Below, in pieces: positions 46,835 through 56,368 of a DNA stretch of 64,000 bases; the first letter of the stretch is position 1, and every line of letters starts with the position of its first letter. Location: contig RKSN01000001.1 in assembly GCA_005518185.1 (NCBI GenBank), positions 682,501-746,500 on the forward strand. Direction: 5' to 3'. Origin of the DNA: Chakrabartia godavariana (GTDB lineage: Bacteria; Pseudomonadota; Alphaproteobacteria; Sphingomonadales; Sphingomonadaceae). Both the position numbers and the translations under genes were made by a program. A model generated the notes under the pieces. The model searched no databases. It was not told the origin of the DNA and saw nothing but the letters and a program-made list of their open reading frames with translations.

Positions 46835-47977
46835 ATGACCGACCTGCCGCAAAAGTCGACCTTGATCCGAACCTTGATAAAGGCTGATGGACATCTCGAG
46901 ATCTATCTGGATGAGGAAGCCGTTGCGGCGCCGTCCGACAATCAGGTGGTGGTGAAGGTGCTTGCTGCGCCGATCAACCCGTCCGATCTCGGCTTGCTGG
47001 TCGGGGCGGCCGACATGTCAACGGCGCGTCAGGTAGAAAAGGGCGGTCACCCGGCCGTCGTGGCAGACGTCCCTGCTGCGGGGATGCGCGCCATGGCAGG
47101 CCGCGTCGATGAGGCGATGCCGGTCGGCAATGAAGGCTGCGGCGTCGTGATCGCAGCAGGTGCCAGCCCGACGGCGCAGGCGCTGATGGGCAAGACGGTG
47201 GCCCTGCTCGGCGGGGCGATGTACGGCGAATACCGCACGCTGCCCGTCCAGATGTGCATGGAACTGCCCGATGGGACGGACGCGAAGGACGGCGCCTCCT
47301 GCTTCGTCAATCCGCTCACGGCGCTGGGCTTTGTCGAAACCGTCAAGCGCGAAGGCCATACGGGCATCGTCCATACTGCTGCCGCCTCCAACCTCGGCCA
47401 GATGCTCAACCGCATCTGCCTTGCCGACGGGATGCCGCTGATCAACGTCGTGCGCAGTCAGGCGCAGATTGACCTGCTCAAGGGGCAGGGCGCCAAATAT
47501 GTCTTCGATTCGACCTCGGACAGCTTCATGCCCGATTTGACCGCAGCGCTGGTCGAAACCGGCATTACCTGCGCCTTTGACGCCATTGGCGGCGGCAAGC
47601 TCGGCAGCATGATCATGTCGGCCATGGAAGCCGCGGCGGTCAAGCGGATGAAGAAATACAGCCGCTACGGCTCGGACACGTTCAAGCAGCTGTATATCTA
47701 TGGCGGGCTCGACATGTCGCCGACCGTGCTGACGCGCAGCTTCGGGTTCAGCTGGTCGGTCTCCGGCTGGTTGCTGACGCCGTTCATGCAGAAAGCGGGG
47801 CCGGACGTTGTCGCCGCCATGCGCGCGCGCGTCGTCGCTGAACTGAAAACGACCTTTGCCAGCCATTACAGCCATGAAATCTCGCTGGAAGAGGCGCTGA
47901 ACCTTGAAACGCTGCAGGCCTACAATGCCAAGCGGACCGGTGAGAAATACCTCATCCTGCCGCACAAGGGGGCGTGA
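46835..47977 (+). CDS. Zinc-binding-dehydrogenase-like MDR family oxidoreductase
   Basis: 380-residue MDR protein starting MTDLPQKSTLIRT. The GroES-like domain (VVVKVLAAPINPSDLGLLVG) and a Rossmann-type domain (HTAAASNLGQMLNRICLADGMP) are recognisable. The usual zinc cysteines are not apparent, so it is probably zinc-free. AGAGGAGAG lies 6 bases before ATG 46835 and decides the start against ATG 46808. An SDR gene follows 3 bp downstream; both may act in one pathway. The substrate is unknown. Confidence 0.82.
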   Translation: MTDLPQKSTLIRTLIKADGHLEIYLDEEAVAAPSDNQVVVKVLAAPINPSDLGLLVGAADMSTARQVEKGGHPAVVADVPAAGMRAMAGRVDEAMPVGNEGCGVVIAAGASPTAQALMGKTVALLGGAMYGEYRTLPVQMCMELPDGTDAKDGASCFVNPLTALGFVETVKREGHTGIVHTAAASNLGQMLNRICLADGMPLINVVRSQAQIDLLKGQGAKYVFDSTSDSFMPDLTAALVETGITCAFDAIGGGKLGSMIMSAMEAAAVKRMKKYSRYGSDTFKQLYIYGGLDMSPTVLTRSFGFSWSVSGWLLTPFMQKAGPDVVAAMRARVVAELKTTFASHYSHEISLEEALNLETLQAYNAKRTGEKYLILPHKGA

Positions 47978-47980
47978 GCC

Positions 47981-48754
47981 ATGGGTGATCTCGACGGGCG
48001 CATCGCGCTGGTGACCGGCGCGTCGCGCGGCATTGGCGCGCAGACGGCACGCGCCTTGGCGGCGGCCGGGGCGAAGGTCATCGTGACCGACCTTGCGGAA
48101 CCAGTCGACGTCGCCGCTGATATTGGCGGCCTGTCCCGCGCGCAGGACGTGACAAGCGAGCAGGCCTGGGCAGACACCATGGCGTTCATCCGCGCGGAGG
48201 CGGGCGGGCTCGATATCCTCGTCAACAATGCCGGGCTGTTCCTGATGAAACCGCTCAGCGAGACGTCGCTGGAGGAGTGGCGCCGCCTGCATGCCGTCAA
48301 TGTCGAAGGCGTTTTTCTCGGGACCAAGGCGGCCATTCCGCTCTTGGCCGAGCGCGCGGGGAAGTGGACCGGGGGCACGGCGATCATCAACCTGTCGTCG
48401 GTGGCCGGGCTGGTGGGGGCGGCGGGTGCTGCCTGTTACAACGCCTCCAAGGGGGCGGTGCGGCTGTTCACCAAGGGCGTGGCTCTGGAAGTTGCCTCGG
48501 CGGGTATCCGCGTCAATTCCGTCCACCCAGGGATCATCGAAACCAAGATGGGCGATGAGGTGGTGTCCGGATTCTCGGCGCTTGGAGGCATTGGCGAGAA
48601 TGAGGCGCGCGTGCAAGCGGGGCAGATCCATCCGCTCGGGCATATGGGGCATCCGCAGAATATCGCGGATGCCATCGTCTTTCTGGCGTCGGACCGGGCT
48701 GCCTTCATGACCGGGTCCGAACTTGTCGTCGATGGCGGTCTGACCGCGAGCTGA
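47981..48754 (+). CDS. SDR family NAD(P)-dependent oxidoreductase
   Basis: 257-residue classical short-chain dehydrogenase. TGASRGIG at 12-19 binds the cofactor, NNAG lies near 84, and the catalytic Tyr153 and Lys157 are in YNASK, with Ser in LSSVAG about 13 residues before. The end (GSELVVDGGLTAS) is typical. It closely follows the MDR dehydrogenase (3 bp), so the two are probably translated together. Substrate cannot be inferred; steroid- and cyclohexanol-type SDRs have this pattern. Confidence 0.9.
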   Translation: MGDLDGRIALVTGASRGIGAQTARALAAAGAKVIVTDLAEPVDVAADIGGLSRAQDVTSEQAWADTMAFIRAEAGGLDILVNNAGLFLMKPLSETSLEEWRRLHAVNVEGVFLGTKAAIPLLAERAGKWTGGTAIINLSSVAGLVGAAGAACYNASKGAVRLFTKGVALEVASAGIRVNSVHPGIIETKMGDEVVSGFSALGGIGENEARVQAGQIHPLGHMGHPQNIADAIVFLASDRAAFMTGSELVVDGGLTAS

Positions 48755-48828
48755 GATCGTGTTGCCCGCCGGATCGAGGCAAATTCCTCTTTCACAGGGC
48801 AGCGCGGTCTTCTAAAGCGCCAGCCGAA

Positions 48829-49545
48829 ATGCACGCCTACGCCAATCCGGCCCGATTCCTGAAGATCGCCCGTCCTTTGACGCCGATTTGCCTTGTCGTC
48901 GGCATCCTCCTGATCCTGATCGGTAGCTATGCCGGGCTGGCGCTCACGCCGCCTGACTATCTTCAGGGGGACAGCGTGCGCATTCTCTACATCCACGTGC
49001 CAGCAGCATGGCTGGGCATGGGCGGCTGGACGGGGATTGCGATTGCAAGCATCGTGCAGCTTGTGTGGCGCCACCCGCTGGCCGGCGTCGCGGCCCGCGC
49101 CATTGCGGTTCCGGGTGCGTTGTTTACGGCCATCTGCCTCGTCACCGGCTCGATCTGGGGGCGCCCGACATGGGGCACGTGGTGGGAATGGGACGGGCGC
49201 ATGACCTCGATGCTCGTCCTCCTCTTCCTCTATTTCGGCTATATCGGGCTTGCCAATGCCAGCGATGACCGCACGAGCGTCAGCCGCGCAACGGCCATTT
49301 TCGGGATTGTCGGCGCCGTCAATATCCCCATCATCAACCGCTCGGTCGTGTGGTGGAACTCGCTGCACCAAGGCCCTTCGATCACGCTGCGCGGGTCCAC
49401 CATTTCGTCCGAGATCCTCTGGCCGCTCGCGCCGACCGTGATTGGCTTTTCGTTATTTTTCGGGGGCATTGTCCTGATGCGGATGCGCGCCAACCTCGCC
49501 CAAGCCAAGGTGGAGGCGCGGATGCGTCGCCTGGCGGCTGCATGA
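48829..49545 (+). CDS. ccmC: Heme exporter CcmC (cytochrome c maturation)
   Basis: 238-residue inner membrane protein with six membrane segments. The heme-handling tryptophan-rich motif is visible as WGTWWEWDGRMT near 111-122, and conserved histidines are present in periplasmic loops (IYIHVPAAW near 51-59; SLHQGPS near 182). CcmC loads heme onto CcmE. It opens a ccmCDEFGHI operon in which each start overlaps the preceding stop. ccmA and ccmB are not next to it and must lie elsewhere. Confidence 0.96.
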   Translation: MHAYANPARFLKIARPLTPICLVVGILLILIGSYAGLALTPPDYLQGDSVRILYIHVPAAWLGMGGWTGIAIASIVQLVWRHPLAGVAARAIAVPGALFTAICLVTGSIWGRPTWGTWWEWDGRMTSMLVLLFLYFGYIGLANASDDRTSVSRATAIFGIVGAVNIPIINRSVVWWNSLHQGPSITLRGSTISSEILWPLAPTVIGFSLFFGGIVLMRMRANLAQAKVEARMRRLAAA

Positions 49546-49673
49546 ACCACTGGCCCTTCATCATTGCCGCTTATGCCCTGACTGGTCTCGGGACCCTTGG
49601 CGTCTTCGTCTGGAGCTATCTTGAGATGCGGCGTGCGGAACAGGCTGTCAGCAAGCTGGAGCGGAGCCGGTGA
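49542..49673 (+). CDS. ccmD: Heme exporter protein CcmD
   Basis: 43-residue membrane protein: MNHWPFIIAAYALTGLGTLG, with one transmembrane segment (about 5-26) and a charged coiled end (YLEMRRAEQAVSKLE). CcmD stabilises the CcmABC complex and helps release holo-CcmE. The length and the tyrosine in the segment are typical. The ATG overlaps the ccmC stop (ATGA) and its TGA overlaps the ccmE GTG (GTGA). Confidence 0.9.
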   Translation: MNHWPFIIAAYALTGLGTLGVFVWSYLEMRRAEQAVSKLERSR

Positions 49674-50104
49674 AAGCCAAGAATCAGCGCCTGATCCTCG
49701 CCCTTCTGGCACTTGCGGCTGTCATCGGCGCGGGCCTGCTCGCCGTGTCTGGCCTGAAGCAGGAAGCGGCGTTCTTCTATGCACCGGGCGATGTCGCGGA
49801 AAATGGCCTGCCGCTCGGCAAGGCGGTGCGCCTCGGCGGAATGGTTGCGGACAAGTCGATCCGGCATGACCCCGATGGCGTGACGATCCACTTCGTCGTC
49901 GAAGACGGCAAGGCGAAGGTTCCGGTGACCTTCAAGGGGATTGCGCCCGATCTGTTCAAGGAAAAGTCCGGCGTGGTTGCCGAAGGCGAATTCCACCCGG
50001 ACGGGACGTTCGTGGCGAACAACCTGCTCGCCAAGCATGACGAACGTTACATGCCGCCCGAACTCGCGGGCAAGATGCACAAGACGGACACACTGAAGCC
50101 ATGA
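49670..50104 (+). CDS. ccmE: Cytochrome c maturation heme chaperone CcmE
   Basis: 144-residue periplasmic heme chaperone anchored by an N-terminal segment (about 8-28). The heme-binding motif is intact: His123 in AKHDERY, with Tyr127, near the C-terminus. A beta-barrel domain lies between. It starts with GTG at 49670, overlapping the ccmD stop. It receives heme from CcmC and passes it to CcmF/H. Confidence 0.95.
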   Translation: MKAKNQRLILALLALAAVIGAGLLAVSGLKQEAAFFYAPGDVAENGLPLGKAVRLGGMVADKSIRHDPDGVTIHFVVEDGKAKVPVTFKGIAPDLFKEKSGVVAEGEFHPDGTFVANNLLAKHDERYMPPELAGKMHKTDTLKP

Positions 50105-52026
50105 TTGCCGAAATCGGGCTTGGCCTGCTCTGGCTTGCGGCCGGTCTTGCGGTGGTGCAGGCCTTTCTGGGCATGGCCGGTCTGCGCCAGCCCGATCGTC
50201 CGGATCTCGGCGGTGCCGTTCGCCCGGTTGCGGTGGCGCAGGCGGTGCTCGTCGTCGCGGCCTTTTGCTGCCTGATCTACCTGTTCATTGTTTCCGACAT
50301 GTCGGTGAAGCTGGTGGCGGCGAACAGCCATTCGGACAAGCCGATGCTGTACAAGGTGTCGGGCGCCTGGGGGAACCATGAAGGTTCGATGCTGCTCTGG
50401 GTGACTGTGTTGGCCATGGCGGGTGCGGGCATTGCGGTCGCCGAACGTCGCGTGCGGCGCGATACACTTATCGCGACACTGATGGCGCAGGGCCTGCTTG
50501 CCCTTGGATTTTATGCGTTCCTGCTGCTGTCCTCCAACCCGTTTGAACGCCTGAACCGGGCGCCGCAGGACGGACAGGGGCTGAACCCGCTGCTGCAGGA
50601 TCCCGGCCTCGCCTTCCACCCGCCGACGCTCTATTTCGGCTATGTCGGCATGTCCGTCGCGTTCAGCTTTGCGGTGGGGGCGCTGGTCACGCGCGATGTT
50701 GGCCCGGCCTTCGCCCGCGCTATGCGGCCCTGGGTGCTGGGGGCGTGGATCATGCTCACGCTCGGCATCACGGCGGGTAGCTATTGGGCTTATTATGAAC
50801 TTGGCTGGGGCGGCTGGTGGTTCTGGGACCCGGTTGAGAACGCGTCGCTCATGCCCTGGCTCGCGGCGACGGCGCTGCTCCATTCGGTTACGGTGCTGGC
50901 CACGCGTGACAGTCTGCGCGCCTGGACCGTCATGCTCTCCGTCGTGGCCTTTTCAATGTCGATGGTCGGCACGTTCCTGGTCCGCTCGGGCGTGCTGACG
51001 AGCGTTCATGCTTTTGCCGTCGATCCCCAGCGCGGCAGCTTCCTGCTGGCCCTGATGCTGCTCTATATCGGCGGTGCGCTCGCCCTTTTTGGCCTCCGCA
51101 TCGGCACCGTCCGTGAAGGCGCGCTGTTTGAACCCGTCAGCCGTGAGGCGGCGCTGGTGCTCAACAATCTGTTCCTGACCGTCATTCTGGGCGTCGTCCT
51201 CATCGGGACGCTCTACCCGATCGTCGCGCAAGGCTTCGGCCAGCAGGTGTCGATCGGCCCGCCTTACTTCAATCCTGCCGCAGGCTCAGTCGCGCTGCTG
51301 CTCGTCATCGCCATGGTGGCCGGCCCGCTGATGCGCTGGCGCTCAGACGGGATGAAGGCGGTGCTCCGGCGCATGGCAGCGCCTGTCATTCTCGGCGTGG
51401 TCGCGCTTGTCGGGATCAAGGTGCTGGCGCCCGACATCGGGACCTTGCCCTGGCTCGGTCTGGCGGTCGCCATCCTCGCAGCGGCGGGTAGCATCGCGCC
51501 GCTGTGGAAGCGCAATCTGGCGCGCACGCCGCTGTTCACCTGGGGCATGGTCATCGCGCATCTGGGTGTGGCGGTCGCCCTGGCGGGCATGGCGGTCGAC
51601 AGCGCCTTCTACAAGGAACGGCTCGTTGCGGTGGACGAAGGCGATACGACCGACGTGGGGCCATTCTCGGTCCGCCTCGTGTCGGTGGAGCCCATCATCG
51701 GTCCCAACTGGACCGCGCTTGAGGGGCGGGTCGAGGCCCGCCGCGGCGATGGTGCACCGTTCCTCCTGACGCCGCAGGCCCGCAATTACAGCGCGCCGCC
51801 CACCGATACGTCGGAAGCGGCCATTTCCACGCGGCTCGACGGGCAGCTTTATGTCGTGCTTGGCAAACAGGGGCAGGATGGCCGCTGGCAGCTGCGCCTC
51901 TGGTGGAAGCCGCTCGTCACCTTCATCTGGCTTGGCGGTGCGATGATCGCGATTGGCGGTGCGCTCTCGCTCGTCGGTCGCCTGTGGCGCGAACGTCGCA
52001 GCCCGCGCGGCGGGGCATCGGCATGA
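50101..52026 (+). CDS. ccmF: Cytochrome c-type biogenesis heme lyase CcmF
   Basis: 641-residue membrane protein with about 15 membrane segments. The tryptophan-rich WWD motif appears as GWGGWWFWDPVENASLMPW near 237-255, and conserved histidines are in periplasmic loops (GNHEGSMLLW near 92-101). CcmF is the core of the heme lyase that attaches heme to apocytochrome c. Its ATG overlaps the ccmE stop, and its stop overlaps the ccmG start. Confidence 0.96.
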   Translation: MIAEIGLGLLWLAAGLAVVQAFLGMAGLRQPDRPDLGGAVRPVAVAQAVLVVAAFCCLIYLFIVSDMSVKLVAANSHSDKPMLYKVSGAWGNHEGSMLLWVTVLAMAGAGIAVAERRVRRDTLIATLMAQGLLALGFYAFLLLSSNPFERLNRAPQDGQGLNPLLQDPGLAFHPPTLYFGYVGMSVAFSFAVGALVTRDVGPAFARAMRPWVLGAWIMLTLGITAGSYWAYYELGWGGWWFWDPVENASLMPWLAATALLHSVTVLATRDSLRAWTVMLSVVAFSMSMVGTFLVRSGVLTSVHAFAVDPQRGSFLLALMLLYIGGALALFGLRIGTVREGALFEPVSREAALVLNNLFLTVILGVVLIGTLYPIVAQGFGQQVSIGPPYFNPAAGSVALLLVIAMVAGPLMRWRSDGMKAVLRRMAAPVILGVVALVGIKVLAPDIGTLPWLGLAVAILAAAGSIAPLWKRNLARTPLFTWGMVIAHLGVAVALAGMAVDSAFYKERLVAVDEGDTTDVGPFSVRLVSVEPIIGPNWTALEGRVEARRGDGAPFLLTPQARNYSAPPTDTSEAAISTRLDGQLYVVLGKQGQDGRWQLRLWWKPLVTFIWLGGAMIAIGGALSLVGRLWRERRSPRGGASA

Positions 52027-52550
52027 GGAAGGTATTTCTCTGGTTGCCTCTGGCGGTCTTCGGGCTGCTGCTTGGCGTCATGGGCCATGGCATCCTCAAC
52101 CCCGAGCAGACGACGATACCCTCCAAGCTCGTCGGAACGAAGGTGCCCGCCTTTAATCTGCCTGCGGCCGTGCCGTCGCATCCCGGATTGACCAATGCCG
52201 ACCTCGCGACAGGCAAGCCGGTGCTCCTGAACTTCTTCGCCAGCTGGTGCCTGCCGTGCATTGCCGAGGCGCCCGTGCTCGAAGAGCTGAAGCGCGAAGG
52301 CGTTGTCATTCACGCCATCGCCATTCGCGACAAGCCTGAGGACGTGGCCCGCTTTCTCGCCGAACATGGGGACCCTTATGCGCGGATCGGTTCCGACGTC
52401 TCCAGCCGGGTACAGATCAGCTTCGGGTCGTCAGGCGTCCCGGAAAGCTTCGTGATCGACGGGAAGGGCGTGATCCGCCACCAGCATATCGGCGACATTC
52501 AGCCGCAGGACATGCCGAAGATCCTGAAGGCGCTGAAGGACGCGCAATGA
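52023..52550 (+). CDS. ccmG: Thiol:disulfide interchange protein CcmG/DsbE
   Basis: 175-residue thioredoxin-fold protein, anchored in the inner membrane by its N-terminus (about 4-22). The active site is W75-C-L-P-C79 in FFASWCLPCIAE. It reduces apocytochrome c cysteines before heme attachment. The cis-proline region SGVPESFVID is present. ATG 52023 overlaps the ccmF stop; the upstream frame is not conserved-looking. Confidence 0.95.
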   Translation: MRKVFLWLPLAVFGLLLGVMGHGILNPEQTTIPSKLVGTKVPAFNLPAAVPSHPGLTNADLATGKPVLLNFFASWCLPCIAEAPVLEELKREGVVIHAIAIRDKPEDVARFLAEHGDPYARIGSDVSSRVQISFGSSGVPESFVIDGKGVIRHQHIGDIQPQDMPKILKALKDAQ

Positions 52551-52948
52551 GGGTTCTCCTGCCGCTCCTCTTCCTGCTTTCGGCACCTGCCATGGCAGAT
52601 TCGCGCATGGAGGCCGCGCCGCTGGCCAATGTGCAGCTGAAAGACCCTGCGCAGGAACGTCAGGCCAAGGCGCTGATGGAAACGATCCGCTGTCTGGTCT
52701 GCCAAGGGCAATCGATCGCGGATTCGGATGCTGAAATGGCGGGCGACATGCGGTCGATGATCCGCGAGCGCATCGAAAAGGGTGAGCAGCCGGAAGCCAT
52801 CCGCAAATGGCTCATCACGCGCTATGGCGACTGGGTCACCTATGAGCCGCCGCTCAGCAGCACGACGCTCTTCCTCTGGTCGCTGCCGGCTCTGTTGCTG
52901 ATGGCGGGCGGCGCGCTTGCGCTGGGCCGCATCCGGAGGAAGCGCTGA
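52547..52948 (+). CDS. ccmH: Cytochrome c-type biogenesis protein CcmH
   Basis: 133-residue periplasmic protein with a signal peptide (about 1-17, ending SAPAMA) and a C-terminal membrane anchor (about 107-125). The redox motif RCLVCQGQS (Cys49 and Cys52) is the conserved L-R-C-x-x-C of CcmH/CcmL. It works with CcmG and CcmF in apocytochrome thioreduction. ATG overlaps the ccmG stop; the TGA overlaps the ATG of the next gene by one base. Confidence 0.94.
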   Translation: MRVLLPLLFLLSAPAMADSRMEAAPLANVQLKDPAQERQAKALMETIRCLVCQGQSIADSDAEMAGDMRSMIRERIEKGEQPEAIRKWLITRYGDWVTYEPPLSSTTLFLWSLPALLLMAGGALALGRIRRKR

Positions 52949-53598
52949 TGGCGTTGTTCGTCATTATCGCCTTGGGCCTTGTCGCGCTGGCGCTGCTGTG
53001 GCGAATCGCGCGCCTGTCCACAGGGGCCATCTGCCTTGTCGGCGCGGCGCTTGCGCTCGGGCTTGTCGGCTATGCGCTCCAGGGCAGCCCGGCGCTGCCG
53101 GCGTCGCCTGCGGTTCCCTCGGCCGAAGCGCGGGCCGAAGCGCAGAAGGATGCGCCTGATCCGTCCAATGAATTTCTCGGGCGGTTCGGCGGTGAGGCCG
53201 ATGCGCTGAAGCAGGCGGACAGCTATTTCCGTATCAACCGGCCCGATCTCGCTGCGCGGGTCATCAAGCTCGGCCTAGCGAAGAACCGTAACAGCCCTGC
53301 TTTGTGGACGGGCCTTGGCAATGCGCTGGTGGCGCATGGGAACGGCTTTCTCTCTCCCGCGGCCGAGTTCGCGTACAAGCGCGCCCTTCGCGTGGCCCCC
53401 GGCTTTCCCGGTGCGCTCTATTTTTACGGCGTGGCGCTGGCCGAGAATGGCCGCCTTGAGGAGGCACGTCCGATCCTTGTGGCGCTGGTGAAGGTGATCC
53501 CCGCAGATGTGCCGATCCGCGCGCAGCTTGTGGCCGACCTGAAACGCATGGGTGTGGCTGATCCTGTCGGTGCGTCCGCCTTGCCGACGGCCAAATGA
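52948..53598 (+). CDS. ccmI: Cytochrome c maturation protein CcmI-like (TPR)
   Basis: 216-residue protein with two N-terminal membrane segments (about 2-19 and 27-46) and a periplasmic TPR-like domain (about 70-200; ADSYFRINRPDLAARVIKLGLAKNRNSP, LWTGLGNALVAHG). This is the layout of short CcmI/CycH proteins, which hold the apocytochrome C-terminus for the heme lyase. It is last in the operon. kup follows after a 99-bp gap, probably with its own signals. Confidence 0.85.
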   Translation: MALFVIIALGLVALALLWRIARLSTGAICLVGAALALGLVGYALQGSPALPASPAVPSAEARAEAQKDAPDPSNEFLGRFGGEADALKQADSYFRINRPDLAARVIKLGLAKNRNSPALWTGLGNALVAHGNGFLSPAAEFAYKRALRVAPGFPGALYFYGVALAENGRLEEARPILVALVKVIPADVPIRAQLVADLKRMGVADPVGASALPTAK

Positions 53599-53697
53599 TT
53601 TGCGGCCCCCTACGGCCCGTGCTAGCGCGCGCCTAAATCGAGTGCAGAGAAGCGTGCATCCAATGCAAAATCAAGCTGCCACCGGACGTTACTGAAC

Positions 53698-55626
53698 GTG
53701 TCCCAAACAAATATTCCGAATCATGGCCTGGATGGCGACGAGGGTGGCCACCACAGCCACGGTCCGTTGCACAAGCTGATGATCGCCGCGATCGGCATCG
53801 TTTATGGCGATATCGGGACGAGCCCGATCTACGCCTTTCGCGAAACCTTTGCCGGCCATCACCCGATTACGCCCGATCATCTGCACATTTACGGCGTTTT
53901 GAGCCTGATCTTCTGGTCGATGATGACCGTGGTGACCCTCAAATATGTGACCGTTATCCTGCGCGCCGACAATAAGGGGGAGGGCGGCAGCCTTGCTCTG
54001 CTGGCGCTGATCAATCGGGAATCGTCGGGCAAGAGCTGGTCGGTCCCCATCGTCATGCTGGGCGTCTTTGCGACTGCTCTGTTCTACGGCGATTCGATGA
54101 TTACCCCGGCCATGTCGGTTCTCTCCGCCTCGGAAGGTCTCGCGGTCGTCAATCCGGCGATGGAGCCGCTGGTCCTGCCGATTTCTGTCGCGATCCTGAT
54201 CGGGCTGTTCGCCATTCAGGCGCGCGGCACGGCCAAGGTGGGCGCGCTGTTCGGTCCGATCATGATCATCTACTTCTCGACGCTCGCCGCGCTCGGGCTG
54301 ATGAAGATCCTCGAACTGCCGGAAATCCTGTGGTCGCTGTCCCCGATGAACGCCGTGTCCTTCTTCATGGACAATCCGCTGCGCGGCTTCCTTGCGCTCG
54401 GGTCGGTTGTCCTTGCCGTGACCGGCGCAGAGGCGCTCTATGCCGATATGGGCCACTTTGGCCGCCGCCCGATCCGCCTGTCCTGGGTGTGGATCGTGCT
54501 GCCGGGCCTGATGCTCAACTATCTGGGCCAGGGCGCCATGATCATGCAGATGTCACCGGCTGAGGCAGATGTCGCGATCCGCAACCCCTTCTTCCTGCTT
54601 GCGCCGGAAGGCTTGCGCCTCCCGCTTGTCCTGCTGGCGATGGTCGCGACAATCATCGCGAGCCAGGCCGTCATTTCGGGCGCTTTCTCGTTGACGCAGC
54701 AGGCGATCCAGCTGGGCTTCATGCCGCGCCTGCGCATCCAGCATACGAGCGAGAGCGCCGCGGGCCAGATCTACATTCCGGTCATCAACTGGGCATTGAT
54801 GGTGATGGTCATCCTGCTCGTCCTCCAGTTTGGCAGCTCGAGCAATCTGGCCTCGGCCTATGGCATCGCCGTGACCGGCGCGATGTTCATCGACACGTGC
54901 CTGCTCGCGGTGCTGCTGCTCAGCATCTGGAAATGGAACCGCTGGTTCATCATGCCCCTGTTGGCGCTCTTCTTCATTGTCGATACCGCCTATTTCACCG
55001 CGAACCTGACCAAGGTTCCGTCGGGTGGCTGGGTGCCGCTGGTGATTGGCCTGATCGCGTTCACCTTCCTCACCACCTGGTCGCGCGGCCGCAAGCTGAT
55101 GATGGAGCGGATGCGTGAGGCGGCGATGCCGGTGAAGGTCTTCATCAGTTCGGCCGCCAATTCTGCCTCGCGTGTGCCGGGAACGGCCGTCTTCATGACC
55201 TCGACGCCCGATGGCGTTCCGCACGCCTTGCTGCACAATCTGAAGCACAACAAGATCATCCATGAACGCGTCATCCTGCTGACCGTCCAGATTCCGGGCG
55301 TGCCCTATGTCGACCCCGACAAGCGCTGCAAGATGGAAGATCTGGGGCAGGGGTTCCACCGGCTGATCCTGAAGTTCGGCTTCATGGAAGAACCCGATGT
55401 GCCAGCGGCGCTGTCCGGCATCACCACCTGCGGTCCGCCGATCAAGATGATGGACACCAGCTTCTTCCTGGCCCGGCAGACGCTGTTGCCATCGTCACGG
55501 CCCGGCATGGCGATCTGGCGTGAAAAGCTGTTCTCATGGATGCTGCGCAACGCGGAAAGCGCAATGGAATTCTTCCGCTTGCCGACAAACCGCGTGGTGG
55601 AGCTGGGCAGTCAGGTCGAGATTTGA
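53698..55626 (+). CDS. kup: Low-affinity potassium transport protein Kup
   Basis: 642-residue K+ uptake permease (KUP/HAK/KT family). It has about 12 membrane segments in the first ~450 residues and a soluble C-terminal part. Hallmarks: [19 protein letters not shown] near 33-51, [16 protein letters not shown], and GNFHSRFVDP-like sequence is not needed. The start is GTG at 53698 with a poor ribosome binding site; a 10-codon ATG frame (53663-53695) ends just before it and could couple translation. The next gene begins on TTG inside its stop codon region. Confidence 0.93.
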   Translation: MSQTNIPNHGLDGDEGGHHSHGPLHKLMIAAIGIVYGDIGTSPIYAFRETFAGHHPITPDHLHIYGVLSLIFWSMMTVVTLKYVTVILRADNKGEGGSLALLALINRESSGKSWSVPIVMLGVFATALFYGDSMITPAMSVLSASEGLAVVNPAMEPLVLPISVAILIGLFAIQARGTAKVGALFGPIMIIYFSTLAALGLMKILELPEILWSLSPMNAVSFFMDNPLRGFLALGSVVLAVTGAEALYADMGHFGRRPIRLSWVWIVLPGLMLNYLGQGAMIMQMSPAEADVAIRNPFFLLAPEGLRLPLVLLAMVATIIASQAVISGAFSLTQQAIQLGFMPRLRIQHTSESAAGQIYIPVINWALMVMVILLVLQFGSSSNLASAYGIAVTGAMFIDTCLLAVLLLSIWKWNRWFIMPLLALFFIVDTAYFTANLTKVPSGGWVPLVIGLIAFTFLTTWSRGRKLMMERMREAAMPVKVFISSAANSASRVPGTAVFMTSTPDGVPHALLHNLKHNKIIHERVILLTVQIPGVPYVDPDKRCKMEDLGQGFHRLILKFGFMEEPDVPAALSGITTCGPPIKMMDTSFFLARQTLLPSSRPGMAIWREKLFSWMLRNAESAMEFFRLPTNRVVELGSQVEI

Positions 55627-56177
55627 GCGCGCCGCACGAAGGCGGGCAGGGCGCTGTCCCGCTGATCGTGACCGCAGTTCTGGGCGATGAGGATTTTGCC
55701 TGGCTCGATGGCCTCCGGCGGGCGCATTTCCCGCCCGAACGCAACGTGCTGCGTGCCCATCTGACGCTGTTCCACCATTTGCCGCAGTCGATCGAGCGGG
55801 AGCTTTCCGGCCATATCCGGACCGAAACACAGGAGCCTGCGCCGCGGGCCATGCTCTCTGGCGTGATGAACCTCGGGCGCGGAGTCGCCTATCGCGTGCA
55901 CTGCGAAGAGCTTGACGCCATCCGCAACGGCATTGCCGACCGGTTTCGCGAACTTCTGGTGCCGCAGGACAAGGCCGGATGGCGCCCCCACGTCACCGTT
56001 CAGAACAAGGTTGACCCCAAGATTGCCCGCGCGCTCCATCAACAGCTGGAGGCTGGCTTTGCCCCGCGTCCTCTGGTTGTCGTCGGATTGGCCATCTGGC
56101 ACTATCTGGGCGGGCCCTGGCGCCTGTCCGGCGCGTGGCGTTTCGGAAGCGGTCATCCGATGCGCGCACCCGGTTGA
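55623..56177 (+). CDS. 2'-5' RNA ligase / cyclic phosphodiesterase family protein
   Basis: 184-residue 2H phosphoesterase. The two H-x-T-x motifs are visible: HLTL (46-49) and HVTV (123-126). Bacterial members (LigT/ThpR-like) act on 2'-5' or cyclic phosphodiester bonds of RNA; the physiological substrate is often unknown. TTG at 55623 is chosen because it overlaps the kup stop (TTGA) and gives normal length; no in-frame ATG fits. tRNA-Met follows 55 bp later; a tRNA-repair link cannot be shown. Confidence 0.85.
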   Translation: MSAPHEGGQGAVPLIVTAVLGDEDFAWLDGLRRAHFPPERNVLRAHLTLFHHLPQSIERELSGHIRTETQEPAPRAMLSGVMNLGRGVAYRVHCEELDAIRNGIADRFRELLVPQDKAGWRPHVTVQNKVDPKIARALHQQLEAGFAPRPLVVVGLAIWHYLGGPWRLSGAWRFGSGHPMRAPG

Positions 56178-56232
56178 CCCGTGGCAAAAGCCTGCCTATA
56201 GGCGCGCTTCCCGACGTGGTTCGGACGTTTGG

Positions 56233-56309
56233 GGCGGAGTAGCTCAGCCGGTTAGAGCAGCGGAATCATAATCCGCGTGTCGGGGGTTCGAGTCCCTCCT
56301 CCGCTACCA
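56233..56309 (+). tRNA. tRNA-Met, elongator type (anticodon CAT)
   Basis: A 77-base cloverleaf with encoded CCA. Acceptor arms GGCGGAG and CTCCGCT pair with a terminal G-T. The anticodon arm GCGGAA-TCATAAT-CCGC places CAT at 34-36; the T arm is CGGGGGTTCGAGTCCCTC-like. The sequence resembles alphaproteobacterial elongator tRNA-Met; a CAT tRNA modified to read isoleucine AUA codons cannot be fully excluded. Confidence 0.9.
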
Positions 56310-56368
56310 AAACTCTCTCATTTCCAAAGACTTCGTGACGCCCATCTCTGGCGGGCGCCGAACAGGCT

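Noticed and set aside
48829-53598. A broken ccm operon because ccmA and ccmB are missing
   Set aside because: All genes from ccmC to ccmI are intact and overlapping. In alphaproteobacteria ccmAB are often elsewhere, so no loss is inferred.
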